Assembly (NCBI GenBank): GCA_902792495.1
Contig: CADBAC010000093.1
Location: 1-5,758 of the forward strand
From: Ruminococcus flavefaciens
Lineage (GTDB): Bacteria; Bacillota; Clostridia; Oscillospirales; Ruminococcaceae
DNA length: 5,758 nt
Reading direction: 5' to 3'
Both the position numbers and the translations under genes were made by a program. The notes beneath the pieces were generated by a model. It was not told the origin of the DNA. It worked only from the letters and a program-made list of their open reading frames with translations, and did no database searches. This document shows positions 1 to 5,742 of the stretch, in pieces. Each line of letters opens with the position of its first letter. Positions within the stretch are counted from its first letter, which is position 1.

Positions 1-16
1 ATCATTTTTTTCAGGT

Positions 17-33
17 GCGCCCTATATGGGGGC
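17..33. other. Small imperfect stem-loop in the left intergenic region
   Basis: GCGCCC and GGGGGC flank a TATAT loop, giving a 6-bp stem with one mismatch. No T-tract follows on either strand, so it is not a convincing terminator. It lies just outside the repeat-like hairpin at 67-103 and may belong to the same intergenic repeat unit. Little else can be said of positions 1-66, which hold no gene I can support. Confidence 0.3.
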
Positions 34-66
34 AAAATTCTATTAAAAGTCTTTGGAAAGGGGGTA

Positions 67-117
67 CGGGGGAAGAACCTTTCCTCAGAAAGGTTTTCCC
101 CCGATAAATACATATAA
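67..117 (-). repeat. Terminator-associated repeat, copy A (degenerate hairpin after the kinase gene)
   Basis: On the + strand, positions 67-82 (C, then GGGGGAAGAACCTTT) pair with 89-103 (AAAGGTTTTCCCCC, then G), with one bulged G and a short loop. The flank 99-117 (CCCCGATAAATACATATAA) is identical over 19 bp to 2093-2111, beside the thiC terminator. The loop side also keeps CTTTCTG when read on the minus strand. It sits about 37 bp past the histidine kinase stop codon, where a terminator would be expected. On the minus strand, however, the stem is followed by TACCCCCTTTCC rather than a real U-tract, so termination would be weak. An alternative pairing of GGAAAGG (55-61) with CCTTTCC (78-84) would compete with the main stem. 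Confidence 0.6.
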
Positions 118-153
118 AGCTGCTGTATGAGTACCACGGTTATAGCGGCAGTT

Positions 154-1299
154 TTATATGCCGATATTTTTTACAGAAAATTTTGCGGTCACTTTTCCGC
201 CGCCGTTCTCATTGTTTTCTATCATGATATCTCCGCCGTTCTTGCGGCAGAGCAGTTTGCAGATGTACAGTCCCAGACCGAAATGTTCCTTGTCGTTGTC
301 ATTGCCTGCACGGTAGAAAGGCTGCCATGCTTTGCGTATGGCTTCCTCGGAGAATCCCTTTCCGTCGTCTGAAACGACTATCGACATTTCTTTTTCGCTG
401 ACAGATGCGGTGCATTCCACACGGCTGTCTGCGTACCTGAGAGCGTTTGACACAAGATTGAGGAAGACCTGCATGACAAGTTCCATATCTGTGCAGACCG
501 AAGTGCTGCTGTCGCCCTCGGAAGCAAATGAGAATTTACCTTCGCCGCAGAGAAGCCTGCCGTTTTCTTCAAGCTGATCGCAGATATTACCGAATGTTAT
601 ACTATTTACATCGGGGATTATATCCTCCAGCTTGTGAAGACTGCTCATCTTTTCCGTGTAATTTTCAAGGCGGTCTATCTGTCCCGACATCTTTGAAAGG
701 ATATCAGCCTGCTTGTCGGGACTGAGTTTGCCGTCAAACTGCTCTATCAGTTCCATGTAGCCTTTCAGCACGGTTATGGGAGTTCTCAGGTCGTGGGAAA
801 ATGCAGAGTTAAGGCGTTTGCGTTCCTCAAGAGATTTCCACAGCTTGTAGTTGCTGGAGTAGAGATTCTGACGCATGGTCTCGAAAGAACTGCAAAGCTT
901 TCCCAGTTCATTTTCAGAATCGCATTCCACTGTAAAGTCAAGGTCATCGCTGAGTATCTTTTCCGAAGCCTTAGTGAGGGTATCAACAGGGGATCTTATT
1001 TCCCTGCGGTAGAATCCCGAAGCCGCAAACCAGAGGCAGGCCGCAGCCCATAGCGGAATGAGGATTATCTTTGCATAGCGGAATATGTAGTATACCCAGA
1101 TATTGTCGGGTTCGGCTCCTGATTTGAAGATAAGTGACGATATATCGCTGTAAGCATAGACTGTTTCATATTTTGCTCTGTACCAGTCCTGAAGGTATAT
1201 GGAAAGACTTTCGATGAGGACACCGCCGATAATGCATAAAACGATACAGGGGAGAATATACCTTATAAATGAAGTGCGGAGACTTTTTATTTCAGCCAT
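154..1299 (-). CDS. Sensor histidine kinase, two-TM, HAMP-type, partner of the adjacent response regulator
   Basis: A 381-residue membrane sensor kinase that would autophosphorylate on His and pass the phosphate to the adjacent OmpR-type regulator. Two hydrophobic segments, about 14-36 and 75-95, enclose an extracytoplasmic stretch of only about 38 residues, too short for a usual folded sensor domain. A HAMP-like linker follows at about 97-150. The HisKA domain has the H-box FSHDLRTP with the likely phospho-acceptor H169. The HATPase domain shows the N-box NLVSNALRYA (281-290), the G1 box DDGKGF (311-316) and the G2 box GLGLYI (341-346). All catalytic motifs are intact, so the enzyme should be active. 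The ATG overlaps the regulator's 3' end by 13 nt and has only a weak GGGG (1305-1308) 5 nt upstream, which suggests translational coupling. The signal is not known. The family assignment is secure. Confidence 0.93.
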   Translation of the reverse strand: MAEIKSLRTSFIRYILPCIVLCIIGGVLIESLSIYLQDWYRAKYETVYAYSDISSLIFKSGAEPDNIWVYYIFRYAKIILIPLWAAACLWFAASGFYRREIRSPVDTLTKASEKILSDDLDFTVECDSENELGKLCSSFETMRQNLYSSNYKLWKSLEERKRLNSAFSHDLRTPITVLKGYMELIEQFDGKLSPDKQADILSKMSGQIDRLENYTEKMSSLHKLEDIIPDVNSITFGNICDQLEENGRLLCGEGKFSFASEGDSSTSVCTDMELVMQVFLNLVSNALRYADSRVECTASVSEKEMSIVVSDDGKGFSEEAIRKAWQPFYRAGNDNDKEHFGLGLYICKLLCRKNGGDIMIENNENGGGKVTAKFSVKNIGI

Positions 1300-1958
1300 T
1301 TGTACCCCATTCCCCAGACAGTGCCAAGATGACAGTCTTCACTGTATTTGCCCAGTTTTGCTCTTATTCTGCGGATATGCTCGGCAATAACGGAACTGTC
1401 GCCCTCAGCGTCGTAGCCCCATATTTTTTCGTATATCCTCTCCTTGTCGAAAACCTGACCTGCGTTGAGGGAAAGCAGTTCGATTATGCCGTACTCCTTT
1501 TTGGTGAGGTCAAGCTGTTCTTCTTTGCATGAAACGGTCTTTTCGGTGTAGTTGACCACTGTATCGCCGAAGAATTTTACATTTGAAACTGATGTCTGGC
1601 GATGGTCACGGCGGATATGAGCGGCAATTCTCGCTGTCAGTTCGTCCAGTGAGAAGGGCTTGAGGATATAATCATCGCCGCCTGAAGCGAATCCCTGTAT
1701 CTTGTCCTCGTCCTCGATTCTTGCAGTGAGGAAGAGGATAGGACAGCTTACATGGTCCCTGACTTTCCGACAGACCTCAAAGCCGTCTGCCTCGGGCATA
1801 TTCACATCGAGAAGTATCAGGTCGGGACATTTTGAAGCCTGTTCGATAGCTTCGGCACCGTTATATGCAGTAAAAACGCAGTAGCCTTTGAGTTCGAGAT
1901 AATCTTTCAGCAGGCTTACAACGTCCTTTTCGTCGTCAGCCACAAGTATTTTATACAT
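1287..1958 (-). CDS. Response regulator, OmpR/PhoB family
   Basis: A 223-residue DNA-binding response regulator of normal family length. The receiver domain (about 1-118) has the acidic pair D8/D9, phospho-acceptor D51 in LLDVNMP, switch T78 and K100 in the LKPF motif. The C-terminal winged helix (about 125-223) has LTKKEYGIIELL, the recognition-helix region VIAEHIRRIRAKLG and the wing ending VWGMGYKW, all typical of OmpR/PhoB. The ATG is preceded by AAGGA (1968-1972) at 9-nt spacing. It is the first gene of a two-gene operon with the overlapping kinase and has its own promoter. Phosphorylation by that kinase is inferred from the overlap. Target genes are unknown. The leader holds GGTA and TACC half-sites (1985-2005) that could be a binding site, but this is weak. 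Confidence 0.95.
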   Translation of the reverse strand: MYKILVADDEKDVVSLLKDYLELKGYCVFTAYNGAEAIEQASKCPDLILLDVNMPEADGFEVCRKVRDHVSCPILFLTARIEDEDKIQGFASGGDDYILKPFSLDELTARIAAHIRRDHRQTSVSNVKFFGDTVVNYTEKTVSCKEEQLDLTKKEYGIIELLSLNAGQVFDKERIYEKIWGYDAEGDSSVIAEHIRRIRAKLGKYSEDCHLGTVWGMGYKWLK

Positions 1959-2015
1959 AAGGTCACATCCTTTTTGAAGTGTTTGGTATGATGAATGGTT
2001 TTACCTGTAATTAAT

Positions 2016-2044
2016 ATAATACCAGATTTTAAAATAATTATCAA
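2016..2044 (-). promoter_or_regulatory. Sigma-A-type promoter of the two-component operon
   Basis: Read on the minus strand, -35 TTGATA (2039-2044) and -10 TATTAT (2016-2021) are separated by exactly 17 nt. Transcription would start near 2009, giving a leader of about 50 nt before the regulator ATG. The region is A+T-rich compared with the genes. The -35 box lies only 8 bp beyond the T-tract of the thiC terminator, so the two operons are packed tightly but transcribed separately. Confidence 0.7.
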
Positions 2045-2051
2045 CTTTTTC

Positions 2052-2100
2052 AAAAAAAGCTATCGGGGAAGACCTTTTTACAGAAAGATCTTCCCCGATA
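2052..2100 (-). terminator. Intrinsic terminator of the thiamin operon (repeat copy B)
   Basis: Positions 2061-2077 (TATCGGGGAAGACCTTT) and 2084-2100 (AAAGATCTTCCCCGATA) form a 17-bp stem with a 6-nt loop. The single mismatch on the + strand becomes a U-G wobble in minus-strand RNA, so the helix is complete only in the direction of thiC transcription. Two nucleotides after the stem comes a run of seven T (2052-2058 on the minus strand). It lies about 55 bp past the thiC stop. Positions 2093-2111 are identical to 99-117, linking this terminator to the hairpin after the kinase gene. Confidence 0.9.
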
Positions 2101-2125
2101 AATACATATAATATGTACCGCACTT

Positions 2126-2143
2126 GACCGTATTTCCACGGTC
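2126..2143 (-). other. Small stem-loop in the thiC 3' untranslated region
   Basis: GACCGT (2126-2131) and ACGGTC (2138-2143) form a perfect 6-bp stem around a 6-nt loop between the thiC stop and the terminator. There is no T-tract beside it. It may protect the 3' end or be chance. No function can be assigned. Confidence 0.4.
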
Positions 2144-2154
2144 TGATGATACCT

Positions 2155-3468
2155 TTACTTTTCTGAGCAGAACTCAACTTTTTCGCCGTTGAGGATCATA
2201 TTTGTAGTGCGGACAGCACACATCTTTCCGCACATTGAACAGGTATGACGGTCAGCAGGCGGTGTGCTCTCGAAGTATTCCTTAGCCTTTTCGCCGTCAA
2301 CGGCTATCTCGAACATCTTGTCCCAGTCAACCTCATGACGGGCCTCAGCCATAGCGTTGTCACGGTCTCTTGAATGAGGAACGCCCTTTGCGATATCAGC
2401 AGCGTGTGCAGCGATACGGCTTGCGATAATGCCTTCCTTAACGTCATTTACATCGGGAAGTCTCAGGTGCTCGGCAGGTGTTACGTAGCAGAGGAAGTCC
2501 GCACCGCTTGCAGCAGCGATAGCTCCGCCGATAGCAGAAGTGATATGATCGTAGCCGGGGAAAATATCGGTAACAAGAGGTCCGAGAACGTAGAAAGGAG
2601 CGTTATGGCAGATACGCTTCTGAAGCTTCATGTTAGCCTCGATCTCGTTCATAGCCATATGTCCGGGGCCCTCAACCATTACCTGTACATCCTTAGCCCA
2701 TGCACGTTCTGTCAGTGCGCCAAGCTCGATAAGTTCTAATATCTGACCTGCGTCTGTAGCATCGTCGATACATCCGGGACGGAGTGCGTCACCGAGACTG
2801 ATAGTGCAGTCGAACTCACGGAGAATGTCGAGAACTTCGTCATAATGCTCGTAGAATGGGTTCTCATTGCCTGTCATCATCATCCACGCAAACAGCAGTG
2901 AACCGCCACGGGAAACAATGTTCATCTTTCTCTTGTCACGCATGAAAGCTTCAACTGCACGGCGGTTGATACCTGCATGGATAGTCATGAAGTCAACGCC
3001 TTCTTCAGCGTGAGCACGTACAACTCTCAGGAAGTCCTCAGCTGTTATCTCAAGAAGATCCTTTTCAAGGTAGCCGATAGCATCGTACATAGGAACGGTT
3101 CCTATCATAGCAGGGGATTTAGCGATGAGTTCCTGTCTGAAAGTATTGGTCTTGCCGTAGTTTGAGAGGTCCATGATAGCCTCTGCACCAAACTTATGAG
3201 CAAGGTCAACTTTCTGCATTTCAACATCATAGTTCTTGGCATCGCCTGAGATACCGAGGTTAACGTTTATCTTTGTACGCATTTTAGTACCGATACCCTC
3301 GGGAGAAATTGCCTTGTGGTTGATATTGCATGGGATGCAGACCTCTCCCTTTGCAACGAGGGCACGAAGCTCCTCGGGCTCGATGTATTCCTTCTTTGCC
3401 ACTACTTCCATTTCGGGAGTGATAATGCCCTTCTTAGCGGCTTCCATCTGTGTACTGTAGTTTCTCAT
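2155..3468 (-). CDS. thiC: Phosphomethylpyrimidine synthase ThiC (short form)
   Basis: Radical-SAM enzyme that rearranges 5-aminoimidazole ribotide into HMP-P, the pyrimidine precursor of thiamin, in the cytosol. The 437-residue protein matches the short ThiC form without the N-terminal extension of E. coli-type enzymes. Family signatures in order: NVNLG (68-72), SRGGS (186-190), DALRPG (227-232), EGPGH (266-270), GPLVTDI and GYDHIT (296-310) and YVTPAEHL (328-335). H270 and H334 match the known metal-site histidines. The C-terminal cluster motif CSMCGKMC (C410, C413, C417) has CX2CX3C spacing, one residue shorter than the CX2CX4C of E. coli-type ThiC. I place the start at 3468 because GGAGG at 3477-3481 lies 8 nt upstream of this ATG. 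An in-frame ATG at 3483 would put that site inside the gene. It is the last gene of the TPP-controlled operon. Confidence 0.97.
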   Translation of the reverse strand: MRNYSTQMEAAKKGIITPEMEVVAKKEYIEPEELRALVAKGEVCIPCNINHKAISPEGIGTKMRTKINVNLGISGDAKNYDVEMQKVDLAHKFGAEAIMDLSNYGKTNTFRQELIAKSPAMIGTVPMYDAIGYLEKDLLEITAEDFLRVVRAHAEEGVDFMTIHAGINRRAVEAFMRDKRKMNIVSRGGSLLFAWMMMTGNENPFYEHYDEVLDILREFDCTISLGDALRPGCIDDATDAGQILELIELGALTERAWAKDVQVMVEGPGHMAMNEIEANMKLQKRICHNAPFYVLGPLVTDIFPGYDHITSAIGGAIAAASGADFLCYVTPAEHLRLPDVNDVKEGIIASRIAAHAADIAKGVPHSRDRDNAMAEARHEVDWDKMFEIAVDGEKAKEYFESTPPADRHTCSMCGKMCAVRTTNMILNGEKVEFCSEK

Positions 3469-3476
3469 TATTATTT

Positions 3477-3491
3477 CCTCCATAATGGAGT
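3477..3491 (-). promoter_or_regulatory. thiC ribosome binding site, able to pair with CUCCA just upstream
   Basis: GGAGG (3477-3481) is 8 nt from the ATG at 3468 and fixes the start. In the mRNA, CUCCA (3490-3486) can pair with UGGAG (3482-3478) around a 3-nt UUA loop, covering most of the Shine-Dalgarno. This could reduce thiC translation unless the stem is opened. The stem is short and its effect is inferred only. Confidence 0.55.
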
Positions 3492-3533
3492 CGGGAGTGT
3501 CAGGGGAAGCAGATACGATCCCTTTCTCCCGAC
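3490..3533 (-). other. Intergenic hairpin between cytX and thiC
   Basis: GTCGGGAG and CTCCCGAC (3526-3533 and 3490-3497 in minus-strand RNA) form a perfect 8-bp stem around 28 nt. An inner AGGG/CCCU pairing (3521-3524 with 3502-3505) makes the fold longer. There is no T-tract, so it is not an intrinsic terminator. It abuts the small stem over the thiC Shine-Dalgarno, sharing one base. It may be a processing or mRNA-stability element that sets different levels of CytX and ThiC from one transcript. It does not resemble a TPP aptamer. Confidence 0.6.
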
Positions 3534-3542
3534 GTCCCGTTG

Positions 3543-4709
3543 TTATTTCTTAGTGAATATTTTCTTTGCGGCAGCGCACATCACAACAGTTGCCGCCATG
3601 TCGGGCAGAGTATTTCCCACAGGGATATCTACCTTCATAAGTACCCTGTAGAGCGCAAATCCCAGCACCCACACGATACAGCTAATTATGTCGAAGCTCT
3701 TGTCTGAGCTGTCTTTTTTCAGTATAAAATAGTCAGCTATCTGCACAGCTATCATAGGTGCGAACACCGAGCCGATGAGATAGAGGAAATCGGTTATATC
3801 ATCCATAGGGAAGATGACTGCTCCGAGGGTTCCTATAACAGCAGCTGCAATGGCTATCCATTTTCCTTTCAGCTTTGAGAAAATGGATTCGCCTGAAATG
3901 CCTGCGGAATATGCGTCAAGGAAAGTTGTGGTAACTGTGGAGAATACCACTATAAGCAGTCCTGCAATGCCGAGGCCTGCCTTTACCATTATCTGTGCGA
4001 TGTCGGATTCAGCAGTAAAGATAGCGGCTCCCATTCCGATAGCGTACATCCAGCAGCTTATAACTCCGTACACAACGGCGCTAACAGCTGTAGCTGCAAC
4101 AGGCTTTTCAGCTTCTCTTGTGTAGTCGCTGATAAGGGGCAGCCATGAAAGAGGCATTGCCACCGAAAGCTCAACAGCAGCACCGAAACTCATGCTCTCA
4201 TCAGAGATCGGGAGTTCACTGCCGTCGAAGAATATTATCTTGCATAGTATCAGGGTAAGAATGAACAGTGCAGCCATTGCAACTGTATTTACCTTGCCAA
4301 GATTGTTTATACCAATGAGTATCCAGAGGATGATAAGTCCTCCTATGACCAGACACCACAGCCAGCGGCCTGCGCCAAAGATACCATTTGCGGCAAGTGC
4401 GCCGTCATATATCATTATGGCAGTCCAGCCTACAAGCTGAAGCACGTTAAGGGCTGAGAAGAATATACCGCCCTTGCTTCCGAAACTCATCTTTACTGTT
4501 TCCATAGCGCTTTTGCGTGTCCTGCCGCCGATAAGTCCTGCAAGGAAAAGCATGGTGCAGCCGATTATGTGTCCGATTATAACTGCAAGAAGACCTTTTC
4601 CAAATCCGAGGGGAGCAAAATACGTTCCTGTAATTATCTCAGCAATGGAAACTCCTGCGCCGAACCATATAAGTCCGTTTTCGTAGATCGAGGTGCGCTT
4701 CTTTTCCAT
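3543..4709 (-). CDS. cytX: Predicted hydroxymethylpyrimidine transporter CytX (NCS1 family)
   Basis: A 388-residue membrane protein with about 11-12 hydrophobic segments, of the NCS1 nucleobase:cation symporter family related to cytosine permease CodB. CytX is the member repeatedly found under TPP riboswitches and predicted to import HMP. Visible family features are the first TM region [17 protein letters not shown] (17-33), [13 protein letters not shown] (186-198), [11 protein letters not shown] (260-270) and a QIADYF motif (323-328). It lies between thiD and thiC under the riboswitch, which strongly supports HMP over cytosine as substrate. AAAGGAGG (4717-4724) within the last thiD codons is 7 nt from the ATG at 4709 but only 4 nt from an in-frame GTG at 4712, so I choose the ATG. 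That makes a TGATG junction with thiD and implies coupling. Substrate is inferred from family and context. Confidence 0.9.
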   Translation of the reverse strand: MEKKRTSIYENGLIWFGAGVSIAEIITGTYFAPLGFGKGLLAVIIGHIIGCTMLFLAGLIGGRTRKSAMETVKMSFGSKGGIFFSALNVLQLVGWTAIMIYDGALAANGIFGAGRWLWCLVIGGLIILWILIGINNLGKVNTVAMAALFILTLILCKIIFFDGSELPISDESMSFGAAVELSVAMPLSWLPLISDYTREAEKPVAATAVSAVVYGVISCWMYAIGMGAAIFTAESDIAQIMVKAGLGIAGLLIVVFSTVTTTFLDAYSAGISGESIFSKLKGKWIAIAAAVIGTLGAVIFPMDDITDFLYLIGSVFAPMIAVQIADYFILKKDSSDKSFDIISCIVWVLGFALYRVLMKVDIPVGNTLPDMAATVVMCAAAKKIFTKK

Positions 4710-5509
4710 CACTTGCCCTCCTTTGCGCTGAGAGCAAAAGCGTGGTCCATAGGTCCGCTTCCCTTACCGAGGTCGAGCATAGCGGCAAGTGCACCTGAGA
4801 TATACTCCTTGGCATTCTCCACCGCTTCTTCAAGAGTCTGACCCTTTGCAAGATTTGCGGCGATAGCGCTTGAAAGCGTACAACCTGTACCGTGAGTGTT
4901 GGGATTGTCGATACGCTTTCCTCTGAACCATTTGTAGGAAGTTCCCGAGAAAAGCAGGTCGTTTGCGTCGCTGAGACTGTGACCGCCTTTGCAAAGCACA
5001 GCACAGCCGAGTTCTTTGCTTATTCTTTCAGCAGCAGCTATCATGTCATCCTCACTGGTTATCCGCTCGCCTGTAAGCACTTCGGCTTCGGGGATATTGG
5101 GAGTGATGACAGCTGCGATGGGGAGAAGTTCCCTTTTCAGTGTATCCACTGCATCGTCTGCAATAAGCTTTGAGCCGCTGGTAGCCACCATTACGGGGTC
5201 AACGACAATGTTTTCCGCCTTGTAGAAGCGGAGCCGATCAGCGATCACAGAGATAAGTTCTGCGGAAGCTACCATGCCTATCTTTACAGCATCGGGACGG
5301 ATGTCCGTGAAAACTGCGTCTATCTGCATGGAAAGAAATTCAGGTGTAACTTCCATGATACCCGTAACGCCTGTAGTATTCTGGGCGGTAAGGGCGGTGA
5401 CAGCGCTCATAGCGTATACACCGTTCATGGTCATTGTTTTGATATCAGCCTGAATTCCAGCGCCTCCGCAGGAATCACTTCCTGCGATCGTTAATGCTGT
5501 TTTTTTCAT
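4709..5509 (-). CDS. thiD: Hydroxymethylpyrimidine/phosphomethylpyrimidine kinase ThiD
   Basis: Cytosolic ribokinase-fold enzyme that phosphorylates HMP to HMP-P and then to HMP-PP, the pyrimidine donor for thiamin phosphate synthase. The 266 residues match the usual length of single-domain ThiD. Visible motifs: TIAGSDSCGGAGIQAD (7-22), Q43 at the position of the HMP-contacting Gln of characterised ThiD, VKIGM (75-79), VVDPVM (102-107), TPNIPEAEVL (136-145), KGGH (174-177), and the anion-hole motif NTHGTGC (204-210) with the catalytic Cys at 210. All key residues are present. GGAGGT (5516-5521) lies 6-7 nt before the ATG. It is first in the operon, directly after the TPP riboswitch leader. 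A role as pyridoxal kinase is possible for some ThiD-like proteins, but the thiamin context argues against it. Confidence 0.97.
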   Translation of the reverse strand: MKKTALTIAGSDSCGGAGIQADIKTMTMNGVYAMSAVTALTAQNTTGVTGIMEVTPEFLSMQIDAVFTDIRPDAVKIGMVASAELISVIADRLRFYKAENIVVDPVMVATSGSKLIADDAVDTLKRELLPIAAVITPNIPEAEVLTGERITSEDDMIAAAERISKELGCAVLCKGGHSLSDANDLLFSGTSYKWFRGKRIDNPNTHGTGCTLSSAIAANLAKGQTLEEAVENAKEYISGALAAMLDLGKGSGPMDHAFALSAKEGK

Positions 5510-5539
5510 AATTTTACCTCCAGCAAAAACTTTTTATTT

Positions 5540-5572
5540 AGCGGCATAAAGTGGTGCCCCCGATATACCGCT
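5540..5572 (-). other. Stem-loop in the thiD leader, between the riboswitch terminator and the ribosome binding site
   Basis: In minus-strand RNA, AGCGGUAUA (5572-5564) pairs with UAUGCCGCU (5548-5540). This gives a 9-bp helix that is complete with one U-G wobble, around a 15-nt G/C-rich loop. It is transcribed only when the attenuator is read through, and it ends about 19 nt before the Shine-Dalgarno. A role in protecting the 5' end of processed mRNA is possible but unproven. Confidence 0.55.
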
Positions 5573-5577
5573 GAACC

Positions 5578-5602
5578 AAAAAAGCGCACCCGTTGGGTAC
5601 GC
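5578..5602 (-). terminator. Intrinsic terminator of the TPP riboswitch (attenuator)
   Basis: In minus-strand RNA, GCGUACCC (5602-5595) and GGGUGCGC (5591-5584) form an 8-bp stem with one U-G pair and an AAC loop, followed by six U (5583-5578). It sits after the aptamer and about 70 nt before thiD, the expected place for an expression platform that stops transcription when TPP is bound. The 5' arm can instead pair with GGGUAAUGC (5639-5631) inside the aptamer. Confidence 0.9.
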
Positions 5603-5604
5603 TC

Positions 5605-5620
5605 AGATATACAGATATCT
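5605..5620 (-). other. A+U hairpin between aptamer and terminator
   Basis: AGAUAU and AUAUCU form a 6-bp stem around CUGU in minus-strand RNA, directly after the aptamer's conserved GUAGGG. It occupies the place where the 3' strand of the closing helix P1 would normally be found. Confidence 0.5.
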
Positions 5621-5702
5621 CCCTACGTTGGCATTACCCAAATCAGGTCATAGGTCGGGACTTACGGTCCCCTCTCAGCCTGCAACACAAGCTCCCTTTT
5701 TC
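5616..5702 (-). promoter_or_regulatory. TPP riboswitch aptamer (THI element) controlling thiD-cytX-thiC
   Basis: Read on the minus strand, the conserved parts come in order: GGGAGC (5696-5691), a P3 hairpin CUUG/CAGG, the GCUGAGA core motif (5680-5674), an extra P3a hairpin GGGAC/GUCCC, GACCU, then ACCUGAUUUGGGUAAUGCC (5648-5630) with P5 UUGG/CCAA, and ACGUAGGGA (5628-5620). This matches the TPP-binding consensus. High TPP should stabilise the fold and let the downstream terminator form, turning the operon off. P2 looks short (AGG/CCU) and a clear P1 is not visible, which is unusual. Identity as a TPP riboswitch is still close to certain given the thiamin genes below it. Confidence 0.96.
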
Positions 5703-5714
5703 CGGTTCCTTATT

Positions 5715-5742
5715 ATTATACCACTTTCCGGAAAAAAGTCAA
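5715..5742 (-). promoter_or_regulatory. Sigma-A-type promoter of the thiamin operon
   Basis: On the minus strand, -35 TTGACT (5737-5742) and a perfect -10 TATAAT (5715-5720) are 16 nt apart. Transcription would start near the G residues at 5709-5708, a few nucleotides before the aptamer. A 10-bp palindrome, TTTCCGGAAA (5725-5734), lies in the spacer. The strong consensus fits a riboswitch-attenuated operon that needs no activator. Confidence 0.85.

Noticed and set aside
67..103. A strong intrinsic terminator after the histidine kinase gene.
   Set aside because: The hairpin is clear but lacks a T-tract on the minus strand, so I list it as a repeat with possible weak terminator activity only.
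1..117. A + strand reading frame open from the left edge to a TAA at 115-117 (38 codons), which could be the end of an upstream gene.
   Set aside because: Most of it runs through the repeat-like hairpin at 67-103, the translation has no recognisable domain, and repeats of this kind often create spurious open tails. The part outside the repeat is too short to judge.
3466..3483. An upstream thiC start at the ATG at 3483, adding five residues.
   Set aside because: It would place the GGAGG Shine-Dalgarno inside the coding region and has no ribosome binding site of its own; the start at 3468 gives the usual short-ThiC N-terminus and 8-nt spacing.
3490..3533. A second riboswitch or a terminator in the cytX-thiC gap.
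   Set aside because: None of the TPP core motifs (CUGAGA, ACCUGAU, GUAGGG) is present and there is no U-tract after the hairpin.
4709..4712. A GTG start for cytX at 4712.
   Set aside because: The Shine-Dalgarno would be only 4 nt away; the adjacent ATG at 4709 has 7-nt spacing and is the more common start codon.
127..5225. Numerous + strand open frames of about 60-120 codons antisense to the five genes.
   Set aside because: They lie opposite well-supported conserved genes, lack family motifs and mostly lack ribosome binding sites; they are expected from codon bias of the real genes.
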